This document shows, one piece after another, positions 1 through 6,856 of a stretch of 6,969 nucleotides of DNA. The notes below the pieces were generated by a model. It had not been told where the DNA came from. It ran no database searches and saw only the letters and a list, made by a program, of their open reading frames with translations. Source of the DNA: CAYGUI01 sp964353115 (GTDB taxonomy: Bacteria > Pseudomonadota > Gammaproteobacteria > JAGOUU01); contig CAYGUI010000064.1 of the NCBI GenBank assembly GCA_964353115.1, forward strand, positions 1 through 6,969. Reading direction: 5' to 3'. The first letter of the stretch is position 1; each line of letters opens with the position of its first letter. The position numbers and the translations under genes were made by a program.

Positions 1-2
1 AT

Positions 3-224
3 ATTAAATTAAGTAAAAATAATACGGAATTTAAAGCAAAAAGAATAAAAATAAGTGCAAAAAATATCGAGTTTGTTGCTAAAAATAAAATTAATTTGAT
101 TACTAAAGATCAAAATATTGAAATAAATAATCTAAAAATAAAGATATCAGCGCCAGATTTAGAAATTAGCGCTGATAAAGTTTCTTTTAAAGCTACAAAA
201 ATAAATTTATTCAACAGTGCATAA
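3..224 (+). CDS. C-terminal end of a beta-helix repeat protein, possibly a VgrG/phage spike-like needle (partial)
   Basis: This frame is open from the left edge to a TAA at 222-224, giving 73 residues of a protein that starts outside the window. I see a regular short repeat of about seven residues, of the form x-[I/L/V]-x-[I/F]-x-A-x. Examples are RIKISAK, NIEFVAK, KIKISAP, DLEISAD and KVSFKAT, followed by a final KINLFNSA. Alternating beta-branched residues with a small residue at each turn are typical of intertwined beta-helical needles, such as the C-termini of T6SS VgrG (DUF2345-like) and phage baseplate spike proteins; that is family knowledge. Assigning this gene to such a family is inference, because no gp27/gp5-like core is in view. 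Other repetitive beta-solenoid surface proteins are possible. The product is Lys/Asn/Ile-rich and the DNA is more AT-rich than accBC. The last 18 bp overlap the 3' end of the opposing exported-protein gene. Coding status is likely; function is uncertain. Confidence 0.6.
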   Translation: MKLSKNNTEFKAKRIKISAKNIEFVAKNKINLITKDQNIEINNLKIKISAPDLEISADKVSFKATKINLFNSA

Positions 225-1640
225 TATTCTGCGAGGTGTGCTGCAAGATGATTCACCTGAGCTAGTCCAAGCAAATGATGCATCGACAGTTTTAGTGGAG
301 CAGAATTGCCATGAATATTGATTAAAAAAAGAATATGAGTTGGAAGAGCTGATTGGTGCTTTAAAGTAATATAGTTTTCCAGTACCACCTGTTCCAGCAT
401 CTGAACTCCAATTGGTGCATGTATTGTCTCCAGAATAATTACCATTTTGATCTGTTGCGGACCAAATAGGAATAAATCGCTCTGTGCTATTTGTTACTGA
501 TGGGACAGTGTTGCCGCCTGGCGTTACTGTTCCAGTGCATCCTAAGTTTTCAGTTGTCCCAGAGCCTGTTGTAAAAAGGCTGGCATAGTTGTAATTAATA
601 TCTGTTACGTTTGGCCCTAAATAATAGACATTAGGATTAGCAGAAATGCTGGTAACATCAAAAACTTGGTTTAAAACCTGGTTATTCATATTTCCAGCAA
701 AAAATTCTGTTCTTGAGGTTCCAAATAATTCACCACTTAATGTTCCTAAAGCGAAAGTACTGTTAGTTACGGTTGATGGATTTTGTCCTGCCACTGAGGA
801 TGAAAGCCATGCAGTGCCTTGGTACCCATTAGTTAAACCTTGATTTGTATAATAAGTTGTTAATTCGCTTTGACAAATTGCATTTGCTGCAGCCCAGCTA
901 CCTACTTGTGATCCAGTGTAAGTATTTTGTGTAACAAAAACAGGATCTATTAATCCAGTGAAGAAAGTAATATAAGCTGCACAGCTAGCAGTTGTGCAGC
1001 TGGGAGGTCCGAGTATTAATTCATTAAATAAATAAGTAGCTTGATTTCCATCATCTCCATCGAATGGAATGGAAGTCATTTTTAATCTAATTCTGCAGGG
1101 GTTATTTACAGTACTAGTTGTTGGTATGCTAAAGCGAATTTTATTATCGTAATCAACGCTTGCCCCACAAGTTGTGCCATTTGTTTCGTTAAAAAGGCAG
1201 AAGCGACCGCTATATGGCCTAACGGTTATAGGAATGCCATTGGCATTTAATCCAGAATTGTCACTACTAATGCAGTTTCCAGTTGCAGCAAAACTTCCAT
1301 TTGTTGATACCTGGCTTGAAGCTGTTTGCAATGATGATGGTGTTTCAAGAACTATGTTAGTTCCTGTTGTATTGACGATGCTAATATCAATAATTCCTGG
1401 ATGATAACAATTTGTAAGGCTATTTGTTCCTGGGCATGGGGGTATATCTGGTTTAATAAATGTAACTGTGCAGGGAGCAAATCTGGTTGAATTGGCCTTA
1501 AATTCACTTTGTGTTGTAATGCATTTCTTCATATTTTGCCAATCGGCAAGAGACAGGTAAGGTTCTTGGATATTAGCGAATAATATTGCTGAAAAAGCAT
1601 TAAAAATCAATAAGATAATAAAGAATAAAAATCTTTTCAT
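207..1640 (-). CDS. Exported cysteine-rich protein with a DUF1554/C-type-lectin-like C-terminal domain
   Basis: This 477-residue product begins with a typical Sec signal peptide: MKR, then a hydrophobic stretch to about residue 20, with likely cleavage after Ala22 (LFA|NIQ). There is no lipobox cysteine. The ATG at 1640 is chosen because GGGAG lies at 1646-1650, five bases upstream. An in-frame ATG at 1673 would add 11 residues, lacks a ribosome site and would bury the signal peptide. Residues 23-230 are Ser/Thr/Asn-rich with 10 cysteines, and I do not recognise them. Residues about 234-477 resemble DUF1554: FVTQNTYTG, then WAAANAICQSEL, NGYQGTAWLSSS, PIWSATDQNGNYSGDNTCTNWSS, a Gly-rich stretch and a terminal RILCTVE. 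DUF1554 is known from surface proteins, notably in Leptospira, and is related to the C-type-lectin fold. The mature protein has 16 cysteines (40, 57, 69, 78, 123, 148, 158, 182, 215, 220, 256, 368, 408, 447, 466, 474), suggesting disulfides formed outside the cytoplasm. A surface or secreted binding role is inference. Confidence 0.82.
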   Translation of the reverse strand: MKRFLFFIILLIFNAFSAILFANIQEPYLSLADWQNMKKCITTQSEFKANSTRFAPCTVTFIKPDIPPCPGTNSLTNCYHPGIIDISIVNTTGTNIVLETPSSLQTASSQVSTNGSFAATGNCISSDNSGLNANGIPITVRPYSGRFCLFNETNGTTCGASVDYDNKIRFSIPTTSTVNNPCRIRLKMTSIPFDGDDGNQATYLFNELILGPPSCTTASCAAYITFFTGLIDPVFVTQNTYTGSQVGSWAAANAICQSELTTYYTNQGLTNGYQGTAWLSSSVAGQNPSTVTNSTFALGTLSGELFGTSRTEFFAGNMNNQVLNQVFDVTSISANPNVYYLGPNVTDINYNYASLFTTGSGTTENLGCTGTVTPGGNTVPSVTNSTERFIPIWSATDQNGNYSGDNTCTNWSSDAGTGGTGKLYYFKAPISSSNSYSFFNQYSWQFCSTKTVDASFAWTSSGESSCSTPRRILCTVE

Positions 1641-1645
1641 AAAAA

Positions 1646-1650
1646 CTCCC
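1646..1650 (-). promoter_or_regulatory. Ribosome binding site deciding the start of the exported-protein gene
   Basis: On the minus strand GGGAG is followed by five T residues and then ATG at 1640. It is the only good Shine-Dalgarno match near the 5' end of this frame, so it fixes the start at the methionine that begins the signal peptide rather than at the upstream ATG at 1673. Confidence 0.75.
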
Positions 1651-1663
1651 TTTTTGTTCACTA

Positions 1664-1693
1664 AAATTAACATACATTAACTAAAGTTTGCAA
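1664..1693 (-). promoter_or_regulatory. Candidate promoter of the exported-protein gene
   Basis: On the minus strand TTGCAA (1693-1688) is a candidate -35, followed by an 18-bp spacer and TAATTT (1669-1664) as a weak -10. TGT directly precedes the -10, giving the TGn extension. A start near 1657 would leave a leader of about 17 nt holding the GGGAG ribosome site, which fits. The -10 matches consensus at only about three of six positions, so this is tentative. TTGCAA is its own reverse complement and is also the -35 of the divergent accB promoter. Confidence 0.35.
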
Positions 1694-1716
1694 CGAAAAT
1701 GTAGTGATGATATGAT
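1688..1716 (+). promoter_or_regulatory. Sigma-70 extended -10 promoter of accBC
   Basis: TTGCAA (1688-1693) as -35, a 17-bp spacer and TATGAT (1711-1716) as -10 form a strong housekeeping promoter. TGA directly before the -10 (1708-1710) supplies the TGn extension. Transcription would start near 1723-1724, giving a leader of about 20 nt that carries the ribosome site GAGG at 1733-1736. A small perfect dyad, GATAT-G-ATATC (1709-1719), covers the -10; it could be an operator half-turn or chance in AT-rich DNA. A leader this short leaves no room for an attenuator or riboswitch. Confidence 0.7.
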
Positions 1717-1742
1717 ATCGTGCAATGAACGTGAGGTAATCT

Positions 1743-2195
1743 ATGGATATAAGAACAATTAAAAAGCTTATTGAACTGCTGCAATCATCAGATTTAGCTG
1801 AGATTGAAATTAAAGAAGGTGAAGAGTCAGTTCGCATTAGTCGTGCTAGTCAAGTAGCGGTTCCACAAGCTCAATCTATGGCTATGGCGCCAGCTCCAAT
1901 AACTCATCAACCTGCTGCGATTAAAGCAGAGCATGAGGAAATTAAAAGCAAGGAAGTAACAGGTCATAAAGTTGAATCTCCAATGGTTGGTACTTTTTAT
2001 CGTGCTCCATCTCCTGGTGCTGCTAACTTTGTTGAAATTGGTAGTTCAGTTTCCGTTGGCGATACCTTATGTATTATCGAAGCCATGAAAATGTTTAATC
2101 AAATCGAAGCCGATAAGAGTGGTAAAGTCAAAGCTATTTTAGCTCAAGATGGTGAGCCAGTTGAATTTGGTCAGCCGCTAGTTATAATCGAGTAG
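1743..2195 (+). CDS. accB: Biotin carboxyl carrier protein of acetyl-CoA carboxylase (BCCP)
   Basis: AccB carries the biotin that is carboxylated by AccC and then handed to the AccAD carboxyltransferase, the first committed step of fatty-acid synthesis, in the cytoplasm. The 150-residue product is close to the E. coli length (156). Residues 1-35 form the conserved N-terminal segment ([13 protein letters not shown], then [13 protein letters not shown]). Residues about 36-70 are an Ala/Pro/Gln-rich flexible linker. Residues about 75-150 are the biotinyl domain with the EAMKM motif, Lys116 being the biotin site. The 'thumb' insertion typical of bacterial AccB is present ([22 protein letters not shown], broadly residues 79-100). 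The ATG at 1743 has GAGG (1733-1736) six bases upstream. accC follows after 11 bp, so the two are co-transcribed. The biotin ligase needed to modify Lys116 is not in the window. No odd residues were seen. Confidence 0.97.
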   Translation: MDIRTIKKLIELLQSSDLAEIEIKEGEESVRISRASQVAVPQAQSMAMAPAPITHQPAAIKAEHEEIKSKEVTGHKVESPMVGTFYRAPSPGAANFVEIGSSVSVGDTLCIIEAMKMFNQIEADKSGKVKAILAQDGEPVEFGQPLVIIE

Positions 2196-2206
2196 TTAGG
2201 TAAAAT

Positions 2207-3550
2207 ATGCTAAAAAAAGTAGTCATTGCTAACCGTGGTGAAATTGCATTACGTGTTCTTCGTGCTTGTCATGAAATGGGAATTGAAACAGTGGCAGTTT
2301 ATTCACAAGCTGATCGAGATTCATTGACTGTAAAACTCGCTGATGAGTCGGTATGTATTGGACCGCCAGCTGCCGCTAAAAGTTATCTTAATATTCCAGC
2401 AATAATTAGTGCTGCAGAAGTTACTGATGCAGAAGCTGTTCATCCAGGTTATGGTTTTTTATCTGAAAATGCTGATTTTGCCGAGCAACTTGAAAAAAGT
2501 GGTTTTATTTTTATCGGACCACGAGCAGAAACTATCCGCTTAATGGGGGATAAAATTTCTGCGATTGAAGCTATGAAAAAAGCTGGTATGCCATGTGTTC
2601 CAGGATCTGGTGGTCAATTAACTGATGACGCACAAAAAAATATTAAACTTGCACGTGAAATTGGTTACCCGGTAATTATTAAGGCTACTGGGGGTGGCGG
2701 TGGTCGTGGAATGCGTGTAGTGCGCAGTGAATCATCTTTGCTGCAATCAATTAGTATTACAAAATCAGAAGCAAAAGCTGCGTTTAATAATGATGGCGTA
2801 TACATGGAAAAATTTCTAGAAAATCCGCGTCATGTTGAAATTCAAGTTCTTGCTGACTCGCATGGTAATGCAGTTTATTTAGGTGAGCGTGACTGTTCAA
2901 TGCAGCGTCGTCATCAAAAAGTAATTGAAGAAGCAACAGCTCCAGGTGTTACAGAAGAGCAACGTAAATTTATTGGTGATCGTTGTGTTGAAGCATGTAA
3001 AAAAATTGGTTATCGCGGAGCTGGTACTTTTGAATTTTTATATGAAAATGGTGAATTCTACTTCATCGAAATGAATACTCGTTTACAAGTTGAGCATCCA
3101 GTTACAGAAATGATTACTGGCGTTGATTTAGTTAAAGAGCAGTTAAAAATTGCAGCTGGTGAAAAACTATCTTTTACGCAAGATGATGTAGTTTTATCGG
3201 GTCATGCAATAGAGTGCCGTATTAATGCGGAAGATCCAAAAAATTTCCTTCCATCACCTGGAAAAATAAATTTATTTCATGCGCCAGGTGGTCTTGGTGT
3301 GCGTTTTGACTCGCATATTTATACTTCTTATACTGTGCCACCGTATTATGATTCTTTAATTGGTAAATTAATTACTTATGGTAAAACGCGTCAAGAAGCA
3401 ATTTCTCGTATGAGAAATGCTTTAGATGAAATAGTAATAGAAGGAATTAATACTAATATTCCATTGCATCAAGAACTAATGCGCGATGAAGGTTTTATCA
3501 AAGGCGGCACTAATATTCATTACTTGGAAAAAAAATTAAGTGAAGCTTAA
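2207..3550 (+). CDS. accC: Biotin carboxylase subunit of acetyl-CoA carboxylase
   Basis: AccC uses ATP and bicarbonate to carboxylate the biotin on AccB. The 447 residues align with E. coli AccC (449) without a register shift over the active site. N-terminal domain: [19 protein letters not shown] at residues 3-21. ATP-grasp: Lys116, Lys159 and the glycine-rich lid [10 protein letters not shown] at 161-170. Signature region: [19 protein letters not shown] from 228, with Lys238. Metal ligands: Glu276 and Glu288. Catalytic centre: Arg292 and Glu296 in [12 protein letters not shown], and Arg338 in the C-terminal domain. These residue roles are known from the E. coli enzyme; their presence here is seen directly, so the enzyme should be active. 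The ATG at 2207 lies 11 bp after the accB stop, with AGG at 2198-2200 as ribosome site. The gene ends in tandem in-frame TAA codons (3548-3553). prmA, which often follows accC in gammaproteobacteria, is absent; the next gene is convergent. Confidence 0.98.
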   Translation: MLKKVVIANRGEIALRVLRACHEMGIETVAVYSQADRDSLTVKLADESVCIGPPAAAKSYLNIPAIISAAEVTDAEAVHPGYGFLSENADFAEQLEKSGFIFIGPRAETIRLMGDKISAIEAMKKAGMPCVPGSGGQLTDDAQKNIKLAREIGYPVIIKATGGGGGRGMRVVRSESSLLQSISITKSEAKAAFNNDGVYMEKFLENPRHVEIQVLADSHGNAVYLGERDCSMQRRHQKVIEEATAPGVTEEQRKFIGDRCVEACKKIGYRGAGTFEFLYENGEFYFIEMNTRLQVEHPVTEMITGVDLVKEQLKIAAGEKLSFTQDDVVLSGHAIECRINAEDPKNFLPSPGKINLFHAPGGLGVRFDSHIYTSYTVPPYYDSLIGKLITYGKTRQEAISRMRNALDEIVIEGINTNIPLHQELMRDEGFIKGGTNIHYLEKKLSEA

Positions 3551-3566
3551 TAAGAAGTAATCAAAT

Positions 3567-4094
3567 TTATTTTTTTGCTCTTTGTGAGGACTGAGTATTA
3601 AGTTTTTCAATTTCATTGATAATAGAAGTAAATATGGTTTTAAAAGGTAGCTGTGTTTCGTCATCTTGAGAAAAGAACCGTCCTTTTTTGCTATTAGTTT
3701 TATTTAATAATATTGTTGCAAATCCCTTGGCTTCTGGTTTTAGTGACTTAAGAGCATCAGGATTTATTATTGGGTGAGATGCTGAAATAATAATCATAAA
3801 CTCTACTATTTGTAAAAGGCGACTAGCCATTGCGATTTCAAGGTGAGCTTCAGATTCTTGAAAGCAGCTCAATAATGTAAAAAAACTTTTAAAGCTCTGA
3901 CTGGTGTCTGTATTAACAATTTTTAATAAAAAATCGATACTTCTTTCTTTTATTGAATTTATAAATTCTTTATTTGAAGAATCATTAAACATTGTTACCC
4001 AAATAGGGTTATCTTCTAAATGGGATTTAAATTCTGCTCTTAAATCATCTATTTCTGCATGTGAGGCTATAGCTGGTACAAATGAGGATAACAT
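3567..4094 (-). CDS. Hypothetical 175-residue protein, predicted mainly alpha-helical
   Basis: I do not recognise this protein. The 175 residues look largely helical and soluble, with no signal peptide, no lipobox and no convincing membrane span. One fairly hydrophobic stretch, ASRLLQIVEFMIIISAS, lies near residues 89-105. The N-terminus (EIDDLRAEFKSHLED) and the region near 40-60 look like amphipathic helices. The C-terminus is polar and basic (NTQSSQRAKK). There is a single cysteine, in LLSCFQES. The ATG at 4094 is the first usable start, since an in-frame TGA lies upstream at 4125-4127; its ribosome site is poor. The gene lies 68 bp downstream of polA on the same strand and has its own TATAAT in that gap. 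Its 3' end faces accC across 16 bp. Coding status is supported by length and amino-acid composition, and the opposite-strand frame is shorter. It may be lineage-specific. Confidence 0.72.
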   Translation of the reverse strand: MLSSFVPAIASHAEIDDLRAEFKSHLEDNPIWVTMFNDSSNKEFINSIKERSIDFLLKIVNTDTSQSFKSFFTLLSCFQESEAHLEIAMASRLLQIVEFMIIISASHPIINPDALKSLKPEAKGFATILLNKTNSKKGRFFSQDDETQLPFKTIFTSIINEIEKLNTQSSQRAKK

Positions 4095-4113
4095 AAACTT
4101 GTTTCTTATTTTA

Positions 4114-4142
4114 ATTATAGTGAGTCAGATATTTTACTATAA
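4114..4142 (-). promoter_or_regulatory. Candidate promoter of the hypothetical gene, overlapped by an inverted repeat
   Basis: On the minus strand a perfect TATAAT (4119-4114) sits 20 bp upstream of the ATG at 4094. With a 17-bp spacer the -35 is TTATAG (4142-4137), a poor match at about three of six positions. An inverted repeat, TTATAGT (4115-4121) and ACTATAA (4136-4142), has arms that fall on both hexamers, with centres 21 bp apart. That is the geometry of a repressor or activator site bound on one DNA face, or it may simply reflect AT-rich sequence. Transcription would start near 4107 with a leader of about 13 nt. Confidence 0.4.
4115..4142. repeat. Imperfectly spaced dyad: 7-bp inverted repeat with 14-bp spacer
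   Basis: TTATAGT at 4115-4121 is repeated in inverted orientation as ACTATAA at 4136-4142. The arms match exactly and do not extend beyond 7 bp. As an RNA hairpin it would be weak (A/T-rich stem, long loop, no following T-run), so a polA terminator is unlikely; a protein site over the promoter is the better reading. Confidence 0.45.
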
Positions 4143-4162
4143 CGAATTAAAAGTGCAACTAT

Positions 4163-6856
4163 TTAATGCGCTTCATCCCAATTATTTCCAACATTAGCAT
4201 CGACTATTAATGGAACTTTTAGTTTAGTCGTATTTTCCATTAAATCTTTGATATTTTTTATAAAATCATCAATTTTTTTATCTTCACACTCAAAAATTAA
4301 TTCATCGTGCACCTGTAGGACCATGTAATTATTGGGGAAATTTTTAGTAATTAATTGATCAATCTCTATCATTGCAAGTTTAATTAAATCAGCTGCGGTG
4401 CCTTGCATTGGGGCATTGATAGCTGCGCGTGTGGCAGCTTTTCTTAACATCATATTTTTGCTATGAATTTCTGGTAAATATAATCTACGGCCAAAAATAG
4501 TCTCAACATAGCCATGCTCTTCAGCAAAAATTCTAGTATTTTCCATATAATCTAAAATTTTTGGATATTGCTCAAAATATTTATCAATATATTTTTGTGC
4601 TTCACCACGCTCAATATGTAATTGTTTAGCAAGACCAAAAGCGCTCATGCCGTAAATTAAACCAAAGTTTATTGCTTTGGCAAAACGGCGCTGATTATCA
4701 GTGACTTCATTGATACTAATATTAAAAACTTGAGCGGCTGTTGCCTTGTGAATATCTAAATTGTTTTTAAAAGCAGCTATTAATCCTTCGTCAGCCGATA
4801 GATGCGCCATAATTCTAAGCTCTACTTGCGAGTAATCGCACGACAAAATTTTATATCCTTGCGGCGCAATAAAGGCTTGGCGAATTTTGCGGCCTTCTAA
4901 TGTTCTAATTGGAATATTTTGTAAATTAGGATCAGATGACGATAATCTGCCAGTTGCAGTAACTGCTTGGTGAAAAGAAGTATGCACGCGATGAGTTTTT
5001 TGATCGGCTTGTTCTGGTAATTTATCAGTGTAAGTTGTTTTTAATTTGTTTAAGCTGCGATATTCTAAAATTGTGCGTGCGATTGGATATTCACCTGCTA
5101 ATTCCTCTAATACTTCAACACCTGTTGATGGTTGTCCTTTAGGAGTTTTTTTAACAACGGGAATTTTTAAATTTTTAAATAAAACTTCTTGTAGTTGTTT
5201 TGGTGAGTCTAAATTAAATTCACTATTTGCGATATTAAAAGCATCTTGCTTTAATTTTATTAATTTCTGAGATAAATCTTCGCTTTGTTTTATTAATAAG
5301 TTTGAATCTAATAAAATACCGTGTTTTTCTATTTTTTCTAAAATATTAACCAAAGGCATGTCTATTTTAGTAAAGACTTCCAAAGTTTTTTTATCTTCTT
5401 GTAACTTAGGATATAAAATATTGTGTAAATTAAAAGCGCACCAAGCATCTTCAGCGGCATATGGCGTTGCTGCTTCTATTTCTACTTCAGAAAAATTTAG
5501 TTTATTTTTACCTTTACCAGTGACGTCTTCGTATTTGATATTTGTGCGGTTTAAATAATTAAACGATAAAGTATCTAAATCATGGCGTGAGCCGGCCGAG
5601 TTTAATACATACGATTCGATCATCGTATCAAAAATATTGTCGCTAAATTCTATACCGTATTTTTCTAAAATTACTTTATCGTATTTAAAGTTATGTGCGA
5701 CTTTAGAAATTTTATTATTTTGAAATATATTTTTTAATTTATTAATTACATAATTTAATTCTAATTGCTCCGGACGGTTTTCCGAATCATGTCCGACGTG
5801 TCCAACAGGAATATAATACGCATGATCATTATCAAAACATAAAGATATACCAACTAGTTCAGCTTCATAAGAATTAAGACTAGTTGTTTCAGTATCAAAT
5901 GCAAAAATATCAGTTTTTTCTAAATTTTTTAATAAACTTTCAAAGTCTTGTTTATTTAAGATACTACTAAAATTTTTGTTATTATCATCTTCGCTGCTAT
6001 TTAACTTTTCTGAATTTAATTCTTCAAGCCATTTTTTAAATCCAAGTTCTTGCAGTAAAGACTTTAATTTATCTCGATCAATATTTTTATTAATTATTAA
6101 GTCATTAAAATGATGCTCTAATTTAACATCATATTTTAGAGTTATGAGCTCACGAGATAAATCTAGTAATTTTAAATTATTACGGAAACTTTCGCCGACT
6201 TTGCCTTTTATTTGATCAGCATTTTGAATTAACTTTTCTAAAGTTCCATATTCAGTAAGCCATTTAGTGGCTGTTTTCGGACCAACGCCTGGAATGCCGG
6301 GAATATTATCTGAGCTGTCGCCAATTAAACTTAAGTAATCAAGCATAAGTTTCGGCGGTACACCAAATTTTTTCTCAACACCAGCTTCATCTAAAATAGT
6401 GTCAGTCATGGTGTTAATTATTTTGACGTGTTTATTAACCAGCTGAGTTAAATCTTTATCACCAGTTGAGATTAAAACTTCCCACTTATTTTTTAATGCT
6501 TCTTGCGTTAAAGTTGCAATGACATCGTCAGCTTCAACGCCAGGGATTACAATTCGTGGTACGCCCATGGCATCGATCAAATCATGTAATGGCTGAATTT
6601 GGGGAGCTAAGTCATCTGGCATAACGCCACGATTGGCTTTATATTCGGAATATAATTTATTTCTAAATGATCCGCCTTTGGCATCGAAGATCATAACTAC
6701 ATGATCAGTATCATTTTCTTTAATTAATTTTTTCAGCATATTGGCAACGCCAAAAATTGCTCCTGTTGCCATGCCATTAGTATTGTTTAGAGGAGGTAAG
6801 GCATAGTACGCACGGAATAAATAAGATGATCCATCGATCAGAATAAGTTTTTTCAT
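4163..6856 (-). CDS. polA: DNA polymerase I with 5' nuclease, proofreading and polymerase domains
   Basis: PolA removes RNA primers, fills gaps during lagging-strand synthesis and acts in excision repair. The product has 897 residues, 31 fewer than E. coli Pol I. Domain 1 (about 1-285) is the 5' nuclease: LILIDGS with Asp8, FDAKGG with Asp58, EADD at 108-111, STGDKDL at 130-136, DSSDNIPG at 180-187 and the helix-hairpin-helix GIPGVGPKTA. A short polar Asn/Asp/Ser linker follows (about 282-298). Domain 2 (about 300-485) keeps the proofreading residues: Asp321 and Glu323 in FDTET, Asp393 in FKYD, and Tyr466 and Asp470 in YAAED. Domain 3 (about 495-897) has motif A (DYSQVELR, Asp674), motif B (RRFAKAINFGLIYG with Lys727, Phe731, Tyr735) and motif C (VHDE, Asp851). 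All three activities should be intact. Residue roles come from E. coli Pol I. The ATG at 6856 is the first possible start, with an in-frame TAA upstream at 6890-6892. No Shine-Dalgarno sequence precedes it. Confidence 0.98.
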   Translation of the reverse strand: MKKLILIDGSSYLFRAYYALPPLNNTNGMATGAIFGVANMLKKLIKENDTDHVVMIFDAKGGSFRNKLYSEYKANRGVMPDDLAPQIQPLHDLIDAMGVPRIVIPGVEADDVIATLTQEALKNKWEVLISTGDKDLTQLVNKHVKIINTMTDTILDEAGVEKKFGVPPKLMLDYLSLIGDSSDNIPGIPGVGPKTATKWLTEYGTLEKLIQNADQIKGKVGESFRNNLKLLDLSRELITLKYDVKLEHHFNDLIINKNIDRDKLKSLLQELGFKKWLEELNSEKLNSSEDDNNKNFSSILNKQDFESLLKNLEKTDIFAFDTETTSLNSYEAELVGISLCFDNDHAYYIPVGHVGHDSENRPEQLELNYVINKLKNIFQNNKISKVAHNFKYDKVILEKYGIEFSDNIFDTMIESYVLNSAGSRHDLDTLSFNYLNRTNIKYEDVTGKGKNKLNFSEVEIEAATPYAAEDAWCAFNLHNILYPKLQEDKKTLEVFTKIDMPLVNILEKIEKHGILLDSNLLIKQSEDLSQKLIKLKQDAFNIANSEFNLDSPKQLQEVLFKNLKIPVVKKTPKGQPSTGVEVLEELAGEYPIARTILEYRSLNKLKTTYTDKLPEQADQKTHRVHTSFHQAVTATGRLSSSDPNLQNIPIRTLEGRKIRQAFIAPQGYKILSCDYSQVELRIMAHLSADEGLIAAFKNNLDIHKATAAQVFNISINEVTDNQRRFAKAINFGLIYGMSAFGLAKQLHIERGEAQKYIDKYFEQYPKILDYMENTRIFAEEHGYVETIFGRRLYLPEIHSKNMMLRKAATRAAINAPMQGTAADLIKLAMIEIDQLITKNFPNNYMVLQVHDELIFECEDKKIDDFIKNIKDLMENTTKLKVPLIVDANVGNNWDEAH

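Noticed and set aside
300..320. Chance that the proofreading domain of PolA is degenerate, as in several bacterial lineages.
   Set aside because: The coordinates given here are residue numbers. The DxE motif follows at residues 321-323, and Asp393, Tyr466 and Asp470 are all present, so proofreading looks intact.
110..445. A 111-codon minus-strand frame across the left gene junction.
   Set aside because: It overlaps two better supported genes in other frames, has no ribosome site or recognisable motif, and reads like an antisense shadow.
646..1404. Two plus-strand frames (646-843 and 1174-1404) inside the exported-protein gene.
   Set aside because: They are antisense to a gene with a clear signal peptide and C-terminal domain, are short, and show no motif.
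1640..1673. Upstream ATG at 1673 as the start of the exported protein.
   Set aside because: It has no Shine-Dalgarno sequence, would precede the likely transcription start, and would place 11 extra residues ahead of a textbook signal peptide.
3535..3551. ATTAAG/CTTAAT stem at the end of accC as a terminator.
   Set aside because: The stem is only 6 bp and A/T-rich, lies within the coding end, and is not followed directly by a T-run on the + strand.
4116..4126. On the minus strand, GACTCACTATA is identical to the core of the T7 phage RNA polymerase promoter.
   Set aside because: The upstream recognition bases (TAATAC in T7) match at only two of six positions, and the start region is ATTAAA instead of GGGAGA. 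There are no phage genes nearby. It overlaps an ordinary TATAAT and is best treated as coincidence.
3904..4197. A 97-codon plus-strand frame opposite the hypothetical gene and the end of polA.
   Set aside because: It runs into the polA coding end on the other strand and is shorter than the minus-strand frame. Its hydrophobic Leu/Ile/Phe composition is typical of the antisense of AT-rich coding DNA. I favour the minus-strand gene, although neither matches a known family.
5046..5558. Two plus-strand frames (5046-5270 and 5358-5558) within polA.
   Set aside because: They are antisense to well conserved Pol I sequence, including the proofreading domain, and have no independent support.
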